From Hyphomicrobiales bacterium (lineage in GTDB: Bacteria; Pseudomonadota; Alphaproteobacteria; Rhizobiales; MH13): a DNA stretch of 64,000 nt. The notes under the pieces are model-generated. The model had not been told where the DNA came from. It made no database searches and saw only the letters and a program-made list of their open reading frames with translations. Below are positions 23,107-32,750 of the stretch, piece by piece. A program made the position numbers and the translations under genes. The stretch lies in contig JAEPOK010000002.1 in assembly GCA_017642935.1 (NCBI GenBank), positions 682,001 to 746,000 on the forward strand. The letters run 5' to 3'. Each line of letters starts with the position of its first letter. Position 1 is the stretch's first letter.

Positions 23107-24099
23107 ATGGCTAGCGAACAAATCATCGTCTACATCGACACCAATCAGTTGGCTGCGCAGAAAGCCAACAATTACAGCTTGTATTTGGCCAAGAAGGTCA
23201 ACGGCAACTACACCGTTGTCTGGCAGTCCAAAGGACCGCTGGCGACGGTCACCAACCCTGCTGTCTACGAGTACAAGAACACCTTCAACATCACCATTCC
23301 CTCCTATCAGGTGAACTACGGCACGGTGACCGACCAGCAGGGCGCCATCTCGTTTTCCGCCGGCGGCAAGGCGGTCAACATTGACGAGGGGCAGACTGTG
23401 GAACTGAACAGTCAGGGCATTTTTGCCTCGCCGACCAACACCGGCACGACCGGTGTGATCACCATCAACAACCAGTTGCAGGGTAACCCCAACGCGATCC
23501 TCAACGACAATGAAGGCAACACGATTTACGTCAATGATTACAGTGGGATGGATGTTGGCCAATCCACGTTGACGCCAATCGACGAGTATCAGATCTGGTT
23601 TGACTCCTATCAGAATACCGGCACGATCATTGCCCACAATGTCTCCAATGCTGGGACTGTCACCTTCTCCGGCGGCGTTGCCAGCCAGACCATCAGCTAC
23701 ACCAGCGAAGGCCAATGGGTGGCCGGCGATCTGCCCAGCAGTTCTGATGTCGACCTTTCGGCAGTGGGGGCGGCGACGAACACACTTGCTGTGCAAGTTG
23801 TGGCGTTGTTCAGCAAAGCGCTGACCGCCGGCGCGGTGACGTTCCTGCTCAGCAAGTTGATCGATAAGTTCGCCGACAATCTGCGGCCGACCACCATCAC
23901 CGCAGGGGCTGGCAATGCGACGCTTAAGTTCGAGTTTGCGAACGGGCCGGACGGTGATGCGCAGGTTACGTCGATGGACTCGTACGAAGACGCGGTCAAC
24001 GATGCACTCAAAGCGCTCCGCAATGAGAAAAACTCACCCATCGCCAACGAAAAGTGGGGGATCAGCGAGCCGGACGTCGCCGTGTTTTACGGCAACTGA
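23107..24099 (+). CDS. Uncharacterised beta-rich protein with a perfect ribosome site
   Basis: I do not recognise this 330-residue protein. AGGAGG precedes the ATG by six bases and codon choice is strongly biased (mostly AAC, AAG, ACC, ATC), so it is probably abundant. There is no signal peptide. Residues 1-215 are rich in Asn, Thr, Gly, Tyr and Val and probably beta-sheet. Residues 219-254 are long and hydrophobic (AVQVVALFSKALTAGAVTFL), like a membrane-active hairpin. A polar, partly helical tail follows. A surface, inclusion or membrane-active role is possible, but none is shown. The LuxR-type genes upstream may control it. Confidence 0.75.
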   Translation: MASEQIIVYIDTNQLAAQKANNYSLYLAKKVNGNYTVVWQSKGPLATVTNPAVYEYKNTFNITIPSYQVNYGTVTDQQGAISFSAGGKAVNIDEGQTVELNSQGIFASPTNTGTTGVITINNQLQGNPNAILNDNEGNTIYVNDYSGMDVGQSTLTPIDEYQIWFDSYQNTGTIIAHNVSNAGTVTFSGGVASQTISYTSEGQWVAGDLPSSSDVDLSAVGAATNTLAVQVVALFSKALTAGAVTFLLSKLIDKFADNLRPTTITAGAGNATLKFEFANGPDGDAQVTSMDSYEDAVNDALKALRNEKNSPIANEKWGISEPDVAVFYGN

Positions 24100-24123
24100 T
24101 GTGATGCCTCAGGCATGAGAACG

Positions 24124-24171
24124 CCGCCCTGTGTTTTAGCCAATGATTGGCTGAAGCCTGGGGCGGTTTTT
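24124..24171 (+). terminator. Terminator after the uncharacterised protein gene
   Basis: CCGCCC (24124-24129) pairs with GGGCGG (24161-24166), followed by TTTTT. A second hairpin AGCCAA-TGA-TTGGCT (24138-24152) is nested in the loop. It starts 25 bases after the stop codon. The following 220 bases up to 24389 show no further gene. Confidence 0.75.
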
Positions 24172-24389
24172 CGATGGATCGAAGTGTGGTGCTGCGGTTT
24201 GAAGACATCAATAGCGGTTCGGAGCGCTAGTTCGACTTTCAAAACGTGCACGGCCAATAACCAGTCGGAGCGCCGGGTGGACCTTTCCAGTTGTCACGGA
24301 CACATGCTGGAAGAGCTTATGTGAACTATTTGGTATCGCCGACCAGCAATGCGAGCTAGCTTACCGCTAGGGCAACCAGGGGTAATGAC

Positions 24390-24968
24390 ATGCTAGAAGC
24401 AGGCGCAAAGGTGACCAATCAGCGGTCTGGAACACAGTTCGAACTACTTCAGATCGACCCTGCTGGTTTCGTCATGCGGTACACCATGAACGATAAAACG
24501 CTGGTTCCAGATTTTGCCGAGCACTTTCATGTTGGCTGGCATGAGGACTTCAAAGTGCTTTCCGGTGAAGGCACTTATGTTTTGGGTGGAGAAGAGGGCC
24601 GCGTTAAAGCCGGTGAGACTGTCTCAATGCCGGAGCAGGTGAAACACATTCACCCGATGAACGCGCTTGCTGAACCGATGATTATGGAGCAGCACACCAA
24701 GGTTACCGGTCATGGCCCCAATGCGGTTCAAGATACGCTTGGATTCCTGTTCACGATGTTTGAGTGGGAAGCTGAGGGCAAGATTGCGCTTGATAGGCTG
24801 GGGCTGCCAAAAAACCCAATGAAGTTCGCCGCAGCTGGGCGCATCTTGGGCAACGCGGGCAGCTATGACGCGCGGCTTCCCAAGGGCGCAGCAGATTTCG
24901 CTGGCGCTACGTTTGGACGGCTGGCTGAAATGATGGGGATCTCTGTCATTGACCCAAAGTGGCGTTGA
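24390..24968 (+). CDS. Cupin-domain protein
   Basis: The 192-residue product has a cupin core: HFHVGWHEDFKVLSGEGTYVLG gives motif 1 with its histidines and glutamate region, and VSMPEQVKHIHPMNA gives motif 2. A C-terminal helical region follows (LGFLFTMFEWEAEGK to the end). Cupins bind a metal and act as enzymes or ligand sensors; this one cannot be placed further. It stands alone, convergent with the downstream DMT transporter gene. Confidence 0.8.
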   Translation: MLEAGAKVTNQRSGTQFELLQIDPAGFVMRYTMNDKTLVPDFAEHFHVGWHEDFKVLSGEGTYVLGGEEGRVKAGETVSMPEQVKHIHPMNALAEPMIMEQHTKVTGHGPNAVQDTLGFLFTMFEWEAEGKIALDRLGLPKNPMKFAAAGRILGNAGSYDARLPKGAADFAGATFGRLAEMMGISVIDPKWR

Positions 24969-25058
24969 AGCGATTCATGCTGGCGTGACCTAGAGCTACG
25001 CTTTTCGAGTGGTTTCAACGAGAGCTTTTCCGCTAAGCCATTACCCCCAATGCACCCG

Positions 25059-26003
25059 CTAAATGCTCTTCACCACGCGTAGTTTCCGTTCACGATAGAG
25101 CGTGAAGAGGCCGGCGCCGATGACCAGTGTCGCGCCGAGGATCATCCAGATGTCGGGTACTTCGCCAAAGAAGACATAAGCCAGGATCAGCGCCGCCACC
25201 AAACGCGTGTAGCGATAGGGCGCGACGACGGACAGTTCGCCCATGCGGGTCGAAAGCGTGATGGCGTAATAGGCTGCCATGCCGAAAAACCCACCGCCGA
25301 TGATGTAGGCCCAAGCGGCAGGCGCGATCTGCGTGAACAGCGGCTCGCCCTCCATGATTGCGTGCATGGCAAGTCCGGTGGGGATCAGCAGCGCGGCCAC
25401 CATGGTGACAATCGAGAAGGTGGAAAAGCGCGCCTGCATCCGTCGGGCGGCCAGATCACGGATCGCAAGGCCAGCCACGGCGAGCAGCGCCCAGATCGTG
25501 TTGATATCATAGCCGGCGGTGCCCGGGCGGATGATGATCATGACGCCGGCAAAGCCAACCAGAATCGCGCTCCAGCGCCGCCAACCGACCGCCTCGCCCA
25601 GCACCAAAGCCGCGCCCAGCGTGACCACCAATGGCAGCACCTGCAGGATCGCCGCCACATTGGAGAGCGGCATCAGGGTGAGCGCCGTCACGATGGCGCC
25701 GGCTGCCAGCAAGTCGCCAAAGGTGCGCCAGACGATGGCTTTGTCGCCTGCCATGCCGCGCAGGAGCGTTGGTGTCATGCGGTTGCCTTCGCGCCACATC
25801 AGCGCGCCATAGACGAGGACGCCAAGCACGCCCTTGATGATCAAGATTTCGCCTGGCGAGGCAGAGCTTGCGCCTAGATTTCCGGCTGCTTTGATGGCCG
25901 CGTCGTCAAAGGCGAACAAAACCATGGAGAACGCCATCAAGATGATGGCTTTGATGTTGTCGCCGGATTGATCGGGTTGGGTCGGATTGGGGGTGTTGGT
26001 CAC
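25059..26003 (-). CDS. EamA-family (DMT) transporter
   Basis: The product is 314 residues from a GTG at 26003. It has ten predicted helices in two EamA halves; LPLVVTLGAALVLGEAVGWRRW and PYRYTRLVAALILAYVFFGEV are typical EamA end-of-half motifs. The GTG lies two bases after the metW stop with GAGG just before it, so translation is probably coupled to metW. The longer frame to 26075 would overlap metW. The substrate is unknown. Confidence 0.88.
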   Translation of the reverse strand: MTNTPNPTQPDQSGDNIKAIILMAFSMVLFAFDDAAIKAAGNLGASSASPGEILIIKGVLGVLVYGALMWREGNRMTPTLLRGMAGDKAIVWRTFGDLLAAGAIVTALTLMPLSNVAAILQVLPLVVTLGAALVLGEAVGWRRWSAILVGFAGVMIIIRPGTAGYDINTIWALLAVAGLAIRDLAARRMQARFSTFSIVTMVAALLIPTGLAMHAIMEGEPLFTQIAPAAWAYIIGGGFFGMAAYYAITLSTRMGELSVVAPYRYTRLVAALILAYVFFGEVPDIWMILGATLVIGAGLFTLYRERKLRVVKSI

Positions 26004-26005
26004 CC

Positions 26006-26632
26006 TCAAGGCGCTTTCTGATCGGCGGTCAGAACGAAGATGCCCTGCGCGCCGATCAGATTCCACACCGCCCAAGGGGCGTTTAAGGTGAGCCTCTGGC
26101 CCTGTGTATTCAGCGCTGCGGAGTCTTCGATGGTCGCGTTCACTTCATCGGCCAGATTGAGAAAGTCGCGCAGCGTGCAGAAATGGATGTTCGGCGTGTC
26201 GTACCAGGAGTAGGGCAGCGATTTCGTGACTGGCATGCGGCCCTGCACAAGCAGATGCAGACGGGCGCGCCAATTGCCGAAATTGGGGATGGTCACGATC
26301 ACCCGTTTGCCGATACGCAGCAGTTCTTCCAGCACCTTTTTGGGCGCCTGGGTGGCCTGCAAGGTCTGGGATAGGATGACCACATCAAAGGAGCGGTCCG
26401 GATAGGTCGCAAGGTCAGTGTCGGCATCGCCTTGCACAACTGACAGTCCGCGCGCCACGGCCTCGTTCACCCCATCCTGGGAGAGTTCCAGACCACGGCC
26501 ATCGACTTGCTTTTTCTCTTCCAGAAGCGCGAGCAGCGTGCCGTCGCCGCAGCCAACGTCGAGCACCCGCGCGCCCTGCGGCACGAAGTCGGCGATGATG
26601 GCATAGTCAACGCGGCTGTCAGGCACACTCAT
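26006..26632 (-). CDS. metW: Methionine biosynthesis protein MetW
   Basis: The 208-residue product begins MSVPDSRVDYAIIADFVPQG and carries the methyltransferase motif VLDVGCGDGTLLALL. The block NFGNWRARLHLLVQGRMP followed by YSWYDTPNIHFCTLRDF is specific to MetW. MetW works with MetX in making O-acyl-homoserine and methionine; it binds MetX in some proteobacteria. The ATG at 26632 is chosen because homology begins there; the frame upstream runs through the tandem repeat. metX lies 148 bases upstream on the same strand. Confidence 0.95.
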   Translation of the reverse strand: MSVPDSRVDYAIIADFVPQGARVLDVGCGDGTLLALLEEKKQVDGRGLELSQDGVNEAVARGLSVVQGDADTDLATYPDRSFDVVILSQTLQATQAPKKVLEELLRIGKRVIVTIPNFGNWRARLHLLVQGRMPVTKSLPYSWYDTPNIHFCTLRDFLNLADEVNATIEDSAALNTQGQRLTLNAPWAVWNLIGAQGIFVLTADQKAP

Positions 26633-26688
26633 GATTGACGCTCTGGGCCTCCATGCGCTCGTTCCGCAGGAACGGAGCATTCTAAAAC

Positions 26689-26769
26689 GGCCCAACCAGA
26701 CTTTGATCTTGGCTCTGGGCCTTTGGCCCAACCAGATTTTGATCTTGGCTCTGAGCCTCCGGCCCAACC
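26689..26769. repeat. 36-bp tandem repeat (2.25 copies) forming hairpins, between metX and metW
   Basis: Units run 26689-26724 and 26725-26760, with a third cut short at 26769. Two units agree at 32 of 36 positions (GGCCCAACCAGA.TTTGATC and so on). The junction folds GGGCC (26717-26721) / GGCCC (26725-26729) with a TTT loop. This is the same hairpin family as at 15724-15803 but with a G/C pair exchanged for T/A. It separates metX from metW. Confidence 0.8.
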
Positions 26770-26780
26770 GCGCTTGGCGC

Positions 26781-27935
26781 TCATGTTGGCAGCCCTCTCT
26801 GTTTGGCCACACTGGATAGAAACGCCCGCACGGTGGCGAACAGCTCCGGTTCCTCAAGAAGAAACGCGTCATGGCCGCGGTCGGTCTCGATCTCGACGAA
26901 CGAAACCTTGGCCGTGGTGGCGTTGAGCGCGTGCACGATGGCGCGGCTTTCTGTGGTTGGAAACAGCCAATCGGAGGTGAAGGAGATCACGCAGAACCGC
27001 GTGTGGGCGCCAGCAAACGCGTTGGCGAGCACGCCTTCATGGTCGGCGGCCAGATCGAAATAGTCCATCGCGCGCGTGACATAGAGGTAGGAGTTGGCGT
27101 CAAACCGGTCGACGAAGGTCATGCCCTGGTGGCGCAGATAGCTTTCGATCTGAAAGTCAGCATCGAAACCAAAGGAGATGTTCGAGCGATCTTGCAGCGC
27201 GCGACCGAATTTGCCGTGCAACGCTTCGTCCGACATGTAGGTGATGTGGGCGCCCATGCGCGCGACAGCCAGGCCCTTGGTCGGACGCGTGCCAAGGCTT
27301 GCATATTTGCCGCCATGCCAATCCGGATCGGCCATCACGGCCTGCCTGCCAACCTCATGGAAAGCGATGTTCTGGCTGGAATGTTTGGCCGCGGTGGCAA
27401 TCGGAATGGCGCTGACGACGCGGTCGGGGTAGCGCGCTGCCCATTGCAGCACCTGCATGCCACCCATGGAGCCACCGACAACGGAAAGAAGCTTGTCGAT
27501 GCCCAGATGATCGATGAGCTTGGCCTGCGCATCGACCATGTCGGTGATCGTGACCAGCGGGAAGGAGAGCCCATAAATCTCGCCGGTGTCTGGGTGGGGC
27601 GAGCCGGGACCGGTGGACCCCATGCAGCCGCCGAGTACATTGGCGCAGATCAGGAAATAGCGATCGGTATCGAGCGGTTTGCCGGGGCCGGCCAACGTTT
27701 CCCACCAGCCGCCCTTGCCGGTCACCGGGTGGGTGCCGAGCATGTACTGATCACCGGTCAGCGCGTGGCAGACGAGGATGGCGTTGGATTTGTCGGCGTT
27801 CAGCGTGCCGTAGGTCGTGTAGGCGATCTGGCAGCGCTCCAACCTCTCGCCGGAAGCCAGCACAAAGGGTTCGGCAACCTCAAACAAGGTGCCGGACGGG
27901 TTGGCGCTGACAGGGGCGGTCGGTGAGGCAGTCAT
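26781..27935 (-). CDS. metX: Homoserine O-acetyltransferase MetX
   Basis: The 384-residue product is an alpha/beta-hydrolase. [14 protein letters not shown] is the N-terminal motif, and the nucleophilic serine lies in [15 protein letters not shown]. The acid and histidine of the triad are in FTSDWLFPT and [10 protein letters not shown]. It transfers acetyl (or succinyl) to homoserine for methionine synthesis; which acyl group is used cannot be read reliably here. metW follows downstream, as usual in alphaproteobacteria. Confidence 0.95.
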   Translation of the reverse strand: MTASPTAPVSANPSGTLFEVAEPFVLASGERLERCQIAYTTYGTLNADKSNAILVCHALTGDQYMLGTHPVTGKGGWWETLAGPGKPLDTDRYFLICANVLGGCMGSTGPGSPHPDTGEIYGLSFPLVTITDMVDAQAKLIDHLGIDKLLSVVGGSMGGMQVLQWAARYPDRVVSAIPIATAAKHSSQNIAFHEVGRQAVMADPDWHGGKYASLGTRPTKGLAVARMGAHITYMSDEALHGKFGRALQDRSNISFGFDADFQIESYLRHQGMTFVDRFDANSYLYVTRAMDYFDLAADHEGVLANAFAGAHTRFCVISFTSDWLFPTTESRAIVHALNATTAKVSFVEIETDRGHDAFLLEEPELFATVRAFLSSVAKQRGLPT

Positions 27936-28081
27936 CTCATGCTGTGTTGGTGGAGAAAGCTGGAGCGCTGTTCCCTAAACCCTTTGCTCGTCGCAGAAAA
28001 GGGCGGCAGACGCGATCCTGATCCGCGTTTGACGCACGCCATCGGTTGGCGATTCACGCGTGGCACAGTAAAGGGGAGGCG

Positions 28082-28900
28082 ATGCAGGACCCTTCCGCCC
28101 AAAAACGCAATGATGCGCGCCCGACCTCGCTTGCCGAGGTGCGCGAAGAAATCGACCGGATCGATGCGGCGATGCACGCTTTGCTGATCGAGCGCAGCGC
28201 GGTGATTTCCGATCTGATTGCCATCAAGAAAGTGCAGCCGGTGCAGGCGGGCGATGATCCCGCGCGGCGAACCTCGGCGTTTCGCCCGGCGCGCGAAGCG
28301 TCCATGATGCGCGAGATTGTGGAGCGTCACAGTGGTTTGTTGCCGCTCGACACCGTGGAAAGCATCTGGCGGGTGATCATCTCCACCTTCACCTACGTCC
28401 AAGCGCCTTATGATGTGATTTACGCCCGGTCGGGCGATGGGCTTTCGATGCGCGACGTTGCCCGTTTTCATTTTGGCTACACGGTGCCCGTCGTGGCCGT
28501 AGATGAGCCAGCTGAAGTGCTCGGCTCCGTCGGTACGCGCGGCGATGCGCTGGGGGTGATCCCGCTGGCAAGCAATGGTGCCTGGTGGCAGGCGCTGGAA
28601 GCGTCCGATGCGCCCAATGTGATTGCCCGTCTGCCCTTTGTGGAGCGACCCGATCATCCCGCCGGCATGCCATGTCTGGTTGTGGCCAACGCGCCGATTG
28701 ACCGCGAAGTGATGGCGGCGACCGTGTTGTCGGTGACTTTCGAGGCGGACACCGACTTGCCGCCTGGCGTCGACGTGCTTGCCCAATCGCACGACCGTGC
28801 CTTGGTCAGTGCAGCGACCAGCGAGGCCTTGTCGGCGGTTCAAGAACTTGACGCTACGGCGGTCATTGTTGGCAGCCATGCACCGGTGTTTCGCCCTTAG
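28082..28900 (+). CDS. Chorismate mutase family protein with a C-terminal extension
   Basis: The product is 272 residues from the ATG at 28082, preceded by AGGGGAGG. The first 110 or so residues are an AroQ-type chorismate mutase: [38 protein letters not shown] and [12 protein letters not shown]. The remaining 160 residues (from about [11 protein letters not shown]) are not a prephenate dehydratase domain that I recognise. It converts chorismate to prephenate. hisC and tyrA follow on the same strand, so the unit serves aromatic amino acid synthesis, chiefly tyrosine. Confidence 0.87.
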   Translation: MQDPSAQKRNDARPTSLAEVREEIDRIDAAMHALLIERSAVISDLIAIKKVQPVQAGDDPARRTSAFRPAREASMMREIVERHSGLLPLDTVESIWRVIISTFTYVQAPYDVIYARSGDGLSMRDVARFHFGYTVPVVAVDEPAEVLGSVGTRGDALGVIPLASNGAWWQALEASDAPNVIARLPFVERPDHPAGMPCLVVANAPIDREVMAATVLSVTFEADTDLPPGVDVLAQSHDRALVSAATSEALSAVQELDATAVIVGSHAPVFRP

Positions 28901-28980
28901 GGGTTGCAGGCTGCCATGGACAAGGCGCGCGTTCCGGGGCAAAAGCGCGGCTTCCGATTTTACCGTTTGTCTGGTGCGTA

Positions 28981-30108
28981 ATGTCCACTGAAAGCCCGAA
29001 CCGGGCCACGCCTTCTTTTCCCCAGCCCCGCAAGGGCGTTCTTGATATCGCAGCTTATGTTCCCGGCCGTGCCAAAGCGGTGCCAGGCGTCAAGCTCTAC
29101 AAGCTTTCCTCCAACGAGACGCCACTCGGGCCGAGCCCGAAGGCGGTCGAGGCCTTTCACGGCGTGGCCGATGATTTGGCAAGCTATCCCGACGGGTCGG
29201 CCTTGGAGCTGCGCGAGGCCATTGCCAAACGCCACGGCATTGCCGCTGACCGCATCGTCTGTGGCAATGGATCGGACGAACTGCTCGCGCTGCTGGCCCA
29301 GACCTATCTTTCGCCGGGCGATGAGGCGGTGTTTTCCGAGCACGGTTTTCTGGTCTACCCGATTGCCACCAAGGCAACAGGCGCGACACCGGTGGACGTC
29401 AAAGACACCGATCTGACTGCCGATGTGGACGCGTTTCTGGCAGCCGTCACCGAGCGCACGAAAATCGTCTTTCTGGCGAACCCGAACAATCCGACCGGCA
29501 CTTATGTGCCGTTCTCCGAGGTTCGGCGCTTGCATGCGGGTCTGCCTGCCCATGTGCTGTTGGTCCTGGATGCGGCCTATGCGGAGTATGTGCGCCGCAA
29601 TGATTATGAGAGCGGCATGGAGCTTGCCGCGACCGCGCCGAACGTGGTGATGACGCGCACGTTTTCGAAGATCTATGGTCTCGCCAAGCTGCGCATTGGC
29701 TGGATGTACGGCCCGGCCCATGTGATCGATGCCGTGAACCGTGTGCGTGGGCCGTTCAACATGACCGGCCCAGCTATTGCCGCTGGAGCAGCGGCGATGG
29801 GCGATATCGGTTTCATCGAGAAGGCCGTGGCGCACAATGATCGCTGGTTGCCGGAGCTGACCGAAGCGTTGGAGAAAATCGGGCTTGAGGTGACGCCGAG
29901 CGTCGGTAATTTCCTGTTGGTGCATTTCCCCCAAGCACCCGGCAAGACCGCGGATGATGCCGATGCGTTTCTGGTCAAGCGCGGCTTGGTGGCCCGCAAA
30001 GTGGGCGCCTACAAATTGCCAAACGCGCTGCGGATCACCATCGGATCGGACGAGGCCAATACGCTTCTGATTGAGACAATGACGCAGTTTATGGCCCAAG
30101 CGTCGTGA
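28981..30108 (+). CDS. hisC: Histidinol-phosphate / aromatic aminotransferase
   Basis: The 375-residue product is a class I/II PLP aminotransferase of the HisC group. [14 protein letters not shown] is the N-terminal signature, [14 protein letters not shown] the cofactor-binding loop, [10 protein letters not shown] and LDAAYAEYV the conserved Asn and Asp-Tyr, and [15 protein letters not shown] carries the Schiff-base lysine. Its place between chorismate mutase and tyrA suggests it also, or mainly, transaminates prephenate or 4-hydroxyphenylpyruvate. Its stop overlaps the GTG start of tyrA. Confidence 0.92.
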   Translation: MSTESPNRATPSFPQPRKGVLDIAAYVPGRAKAVPGVKLYKLSSNETPLGPSPKAVEAFHGVADDLASYPDGSALELREAIAKRHGIAADRIVCGNGSDELLALLAQTYLSPGDEAVFSEHGFLVYPIATKATGATPVDVKDTDLTADVDAFLAAVTERTKIVFLANPNNPTGTYVPFSEVRRLHAGLPAHVLLVLDAAYAEYVRRNDYESGMELAATAPNVVMTRTFSKIYGLAKLRIGWMYGPAHVIDAVNRVRGPFNMTGPAIAAGAAAMGDIGFIEKAVAHNDRWLPELTEALEKIGLEVTPSVGNFLLVHFPQAPGKTADDADAFLVKRGLVARKVGAYKLPNALRITIGSDEANTLLIETMTQFMAQAS

Positions 30109-31070
30109 CCGTGACATCGCCCACCAGGTTGCCTTACGCGCGCGTGGCGATCCTTGGCGCAGGCCTTATCGGCACGTCGCTGGCGCACGCGATCCGCGCG
30201 CGGGACCCAGAATGCCTGATCAGTTTCGCCGACAGCAATCCTGACACCATCACCGCGCTTGGCGAGCTTTTTCCCGACTGCGTGGCAAGCACTGATCCTG
30301 CCAAGGCGGTGCGCGATGCCGACCTGGTGATGCTCTGCGTGCCCGTTGGCGCGGTCGGCATTGTCAGCGGTCAGATTGCGGCGCATGTGAAACCCGGTGT
30401 CACGGTCAGCGATGTCGGTTCGGTCAAGCGCAGCGTCATGGAAGCGATGCGCGAGGCGTTCGGACCCGACGTTCACGTGATTGCCGGCCATCCGGTGGCC
30501 GGTAGCGAGCAATCAGGACCGCGGGCCGGTTTCGCTGAGCTGTTTGAGAACCGCTATGTGATCCTGACGCCCGGCGAAGAGTTCGACATTGAAGCGCTAC
30601 AGAACCTGACGCGGTTCTGGCGGCGGCTTGGCGCGATGGTCGAAGTGATGGACGCCGAGCATCATGATCTGGTTCTGGCAATCACCTCGCACCTGCCGCA
30701 CCTCATCGCCTACACGATTGTCGGCACCGCTGATGATCTGGAAAGCGTCACTAAGCAGGAAGTGATGAAATATTCCGCCGGTGGCTTTCGGGATTTCACG
30801 CGCATCGCGGCCTCTGACCCGGTGATGTGGCGAGACGTGTTCCTCAACAACAAGCAGGCGGTGCTCGAAGTTCTTGGGCGGTTTTCTGAGGATTTGTCGG
30901 CGCTTCAGCGTGCCATCCGCTGGGAAGATGGCGAAAAGCTTGAAGCCTGGTTCGATCGAACGCGCGCCATCCGCCAAGGGATTGTCGAACTTGGTCAGGA
31001 CACCGATGAGGTTGATTTCGGCCGCCGTTCGCGCGCCGAGCCGATGCCCAAGCCCTATGGCGGCGATTAG
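30105..31070 (+). CDS. tyrA: Prephenate/cyclohexadienyl (arogenate) dehydrogenase
   Basis: The 321-residue product opens with a Rossmann motif [19 protein letters not shown] and has [25 protein letters not shown] and [13 protein letters not shown], the hallmarks of the TyrA family. It lacks a chorismate mutase domain, which is supplied by the gene at 28082. It oxidatively decarboxylates prephenate or arogenate toward tyrosine with NAD(P)+. The GTG start overlaps the hisC stop by four bases (GTGA), so the two are coupled. Confidence 0.95.
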   Translation: MTVTSPTRLPYARVAILGAGLIGTSLAHAIRARDPECLISFADSNPDTITALGELFPDCVASTDPAKAVRDADLVMLCVPVGAVGIVSGQIAAHVKPGVTVSDVGSVKRSVMEAMREAFGPDVHVIAGHPVAGSEQSGPRAGFAELFENRYVILTPGEEFDIEALQNLTRFWRRLGAMVEVMDAEHHDLVLAITSHLPHLIAYTIVGTADDLESVTKQEVMKYSAGGFRDFTRIAASDPVMWRDVFLNNKQAVLEVLGRFSEDLSALQRAIRWEDGEKLEAWFDRTRAIRQGIVELGQDTDEVDFGRRSRAEPMPKPYGGD

Positions 31071-31076
31071 GCCGGT

Positions 31077-32114
31077 CTAGAACTGTAGCGGCGGCAGCAC
31101 GCCGAGCGGCACGGGACCGATGCTGACGGCGTTGCGGCTGACGCGCAGCGGCAGCTCCGTCATGGTCATATCGGCGTGTTGCACCCGGCGACCGAACAGC
31201 GTCGCGCCGGCGGTGATGGCGGCGGCGCCATTGGAACTGTCGATCCCGATCAGATCGACCAACGCTGCGACATCATTTGTGGCGATGGTTCCATCAAAAT
31301 CGATCAATCCATCAATGCCGAGTGTCGCATTGCCGTCCAGATTGATGCCATGCTCGTCAAGACGCACACGCCAGGCCAGGGGCGTGACCGCGCCCGACCG
31401 TGCCACCCAGTTGCGGATGCCGTCCTGCAAGGAGCGCGCGCGCACATTGGCAAGTTCCTCAAGGGTCGCGGTGAATGAGGTGTCGATGCGGTCCACGCCG
31501 CCTAGAAACAGGCTTTCCAGACCGAACAACACCAGGGCGACTTCCAGATCGGCATCGCCATTTGCTTGCGAGGCGTTTTCTGGTTGGCGCACATGCATTT
31601 CGGCCTGCTCGCCTGAGGCGATGGCCTGTGGCGCGCCTTGCAGCGAGATAGCGAAGGGGTCGAGAACGGCGGACAAACGTTCCAGCTCTAGCGATGTGGT
31701 CATGCGGATGCTGGCGCGCAAAAGGTCGGAGGAAATGTCGGCATCGAACCCGTTGGCGGACACGCTGCGGAACGGTCCGGTCCATTCGGCAATGGCGAAC
31801 AGCGGGTTCCAGATCGGCGAAAGGGTGTTGAAGGCACCGCCTGAGATCTCCGCCCCGTTGGCAAGGGTGACCGACAGGCTGGAACAACGCCATTCGAACC
31901 GGGCGGGAAAGCCGGCCAGTTCCTCCTCTGCGCAGGCCAAGGTCACGCCGTCGCGCGCAAGCGCGGCACGACCTTCATTGATGGCACCGCGATAGATGTG
32001 CGCACCGATAAACCAAGCTGCGACGATCAGAACGATAACGGTGACGACCACAAGGGCCAGCCATTTGATCTTGCGACCGAAGGAACCTGCGCTGGCGGAC
32101 GAAGAGGCGCTCAT
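31077..32114 (-). CDS. DUF2125 domain protein, membrane-anchored
   Basis: The product is 345 residues from the ATG at 32114, with AAGGA seven bases upstream. A short Ser-rich N-terminus is followed by one membrane segment (LALVVVTVIVLIVAAWFIG), and the rest is probably periplasmic. GAINEGRAALARDGVTLAC and GFPARFEWRCSSLSV match DUF2125, a periplasmic family resembling lipid-transfer or AsmA-like beta folds. Function is unknown. It is convergent with tyrA and divergent from the ChaC-like gene. Confidence 0.87.
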   Translation of the reverse strand: MSASSSASAGSFGRKIKWLALVVVTVIVLIVAAWFIGAHIYRGAINEGRAALARDGVTLACAEEELAGFPARFEWRCSSLSVTLANGAEISGGAFNTLSPIWNPLFAIAEWTGPFRSVSANGFDADISSDLLRASIRMTTSLELERLSAVLDPFAISLQGAPQAIASGEQAEMHVRQPENASQANGDADLEVALVLFGLESLFLGGVDRIDTSFTATLEELANVRARSLQDGIRNWVARSGAVTPLAWRVRLDEHGINLDGNATLGIDGLIDFDGTIATNDVAALVDLIGIDSSNGAAAITAGATLFGRRVQHADMTMTELPLRVSRNAVSIGPVPLGVLPPLQF

Positions 32115-32209
32115 GGAGCTATCCTTGGTTGAAGCGATGGTTGGTCCTTCCACCACGGCCAGCGCTTGGTTACAAGCGCCTGATCAATAGGGCGCATGAC
32201 GAGGTAGCG

Positions 32210-32749
32210 GTGAACGATCTTTGGGTTTTTGGATATGGATCGCTGATCTGGCGGCCGGGCTTTACGCACCGTGCGGCCTATCCGGCCCGCTTGTTCGGAT
32301 TTCACCGCTCGCTGTGTGTCTACAGCCATGTTCATCGCGGCACGCCGGAACGGCCCGGCTTGGTGATGGGGCTCGATCGCGGTGGATCGTGTCAGGGCGT
32401 CGCCTACCATGTCGATGCGGCCCATGCCGATGAGGTCCTGCGCTATTTGCGCGAGCGCGAGCAGGCGACGATGGTTTATCAGGAGCGTGTTCAACCGGTG
32501 CATCTGCTTGAGCGCTCCAAGGATGCGCCGCAGCGTGTGTTGGCGCTGACCTATTGTGTCGACCGGCTGCATCAACAATATGCCGGAGCTCTGTCGCGCG
32601 AGGATCAGCTTTCCATCGTGCGCGGTGGTGTCGGTCAGTCGGGCAAAAACCCGGAATATGTCATTGAGACGTCGGCGGCGTTGGAGCGGCTGGGTGTCCA
32701 TGATGCGACCCTGCACTGGCTGGCAACGCGGCTTGCCGACGAAGCCTGA
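32210..32749 (+). CDS. ChaC-like gamma-glutamylcyclotransferase
   Basis: The product is 179 residues from a GTG at 32210, preceded by GAGG. WVFGYGSLIWRPGF is the substrate-binding signature, and the conserved glutamate is in LRYLREREQ. The family cleaves gamma-glutamyl from glutathione to give 5-oxoproline and Cys-Gly. A frame reaching back to 32129 would overlap the divergent DUF2125 start and is less likely. Its stop is one base from that of the convergent acyltransferase gene. Confidence 0.9.
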   Translation: MNDLWVFGYGSLIWRPGFTHRAAYPARLFGFHRSLCVYSHVHRGTPERPGLVMGLDRGGSCQGVAYHVDAAHADEVLRYLREREQATMVYQERVQPVHLLERSKDAPQRVLALTYCVDRLHQQYAGALSREDQLSIVRGGVGQSGKNPEYVIETSAALERLGVHDATLHWLATRLADEA

Positions 32750-32750
32750 G

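Noticed and set aside
26633-26872. N-terminal extension of metW through the tandem repeat
   Set aside because: It encodes repeated KIKIWLG-like units created by the 36-bp repeat and has no counterpart in MetW proteins.
26871-27926. 351-residue plus-strand frame opposite metX, and a similar one at 46880-47770 opposite etfB
   Set aside because: Long shadows produced by high GC in the third codon position of the real genes.
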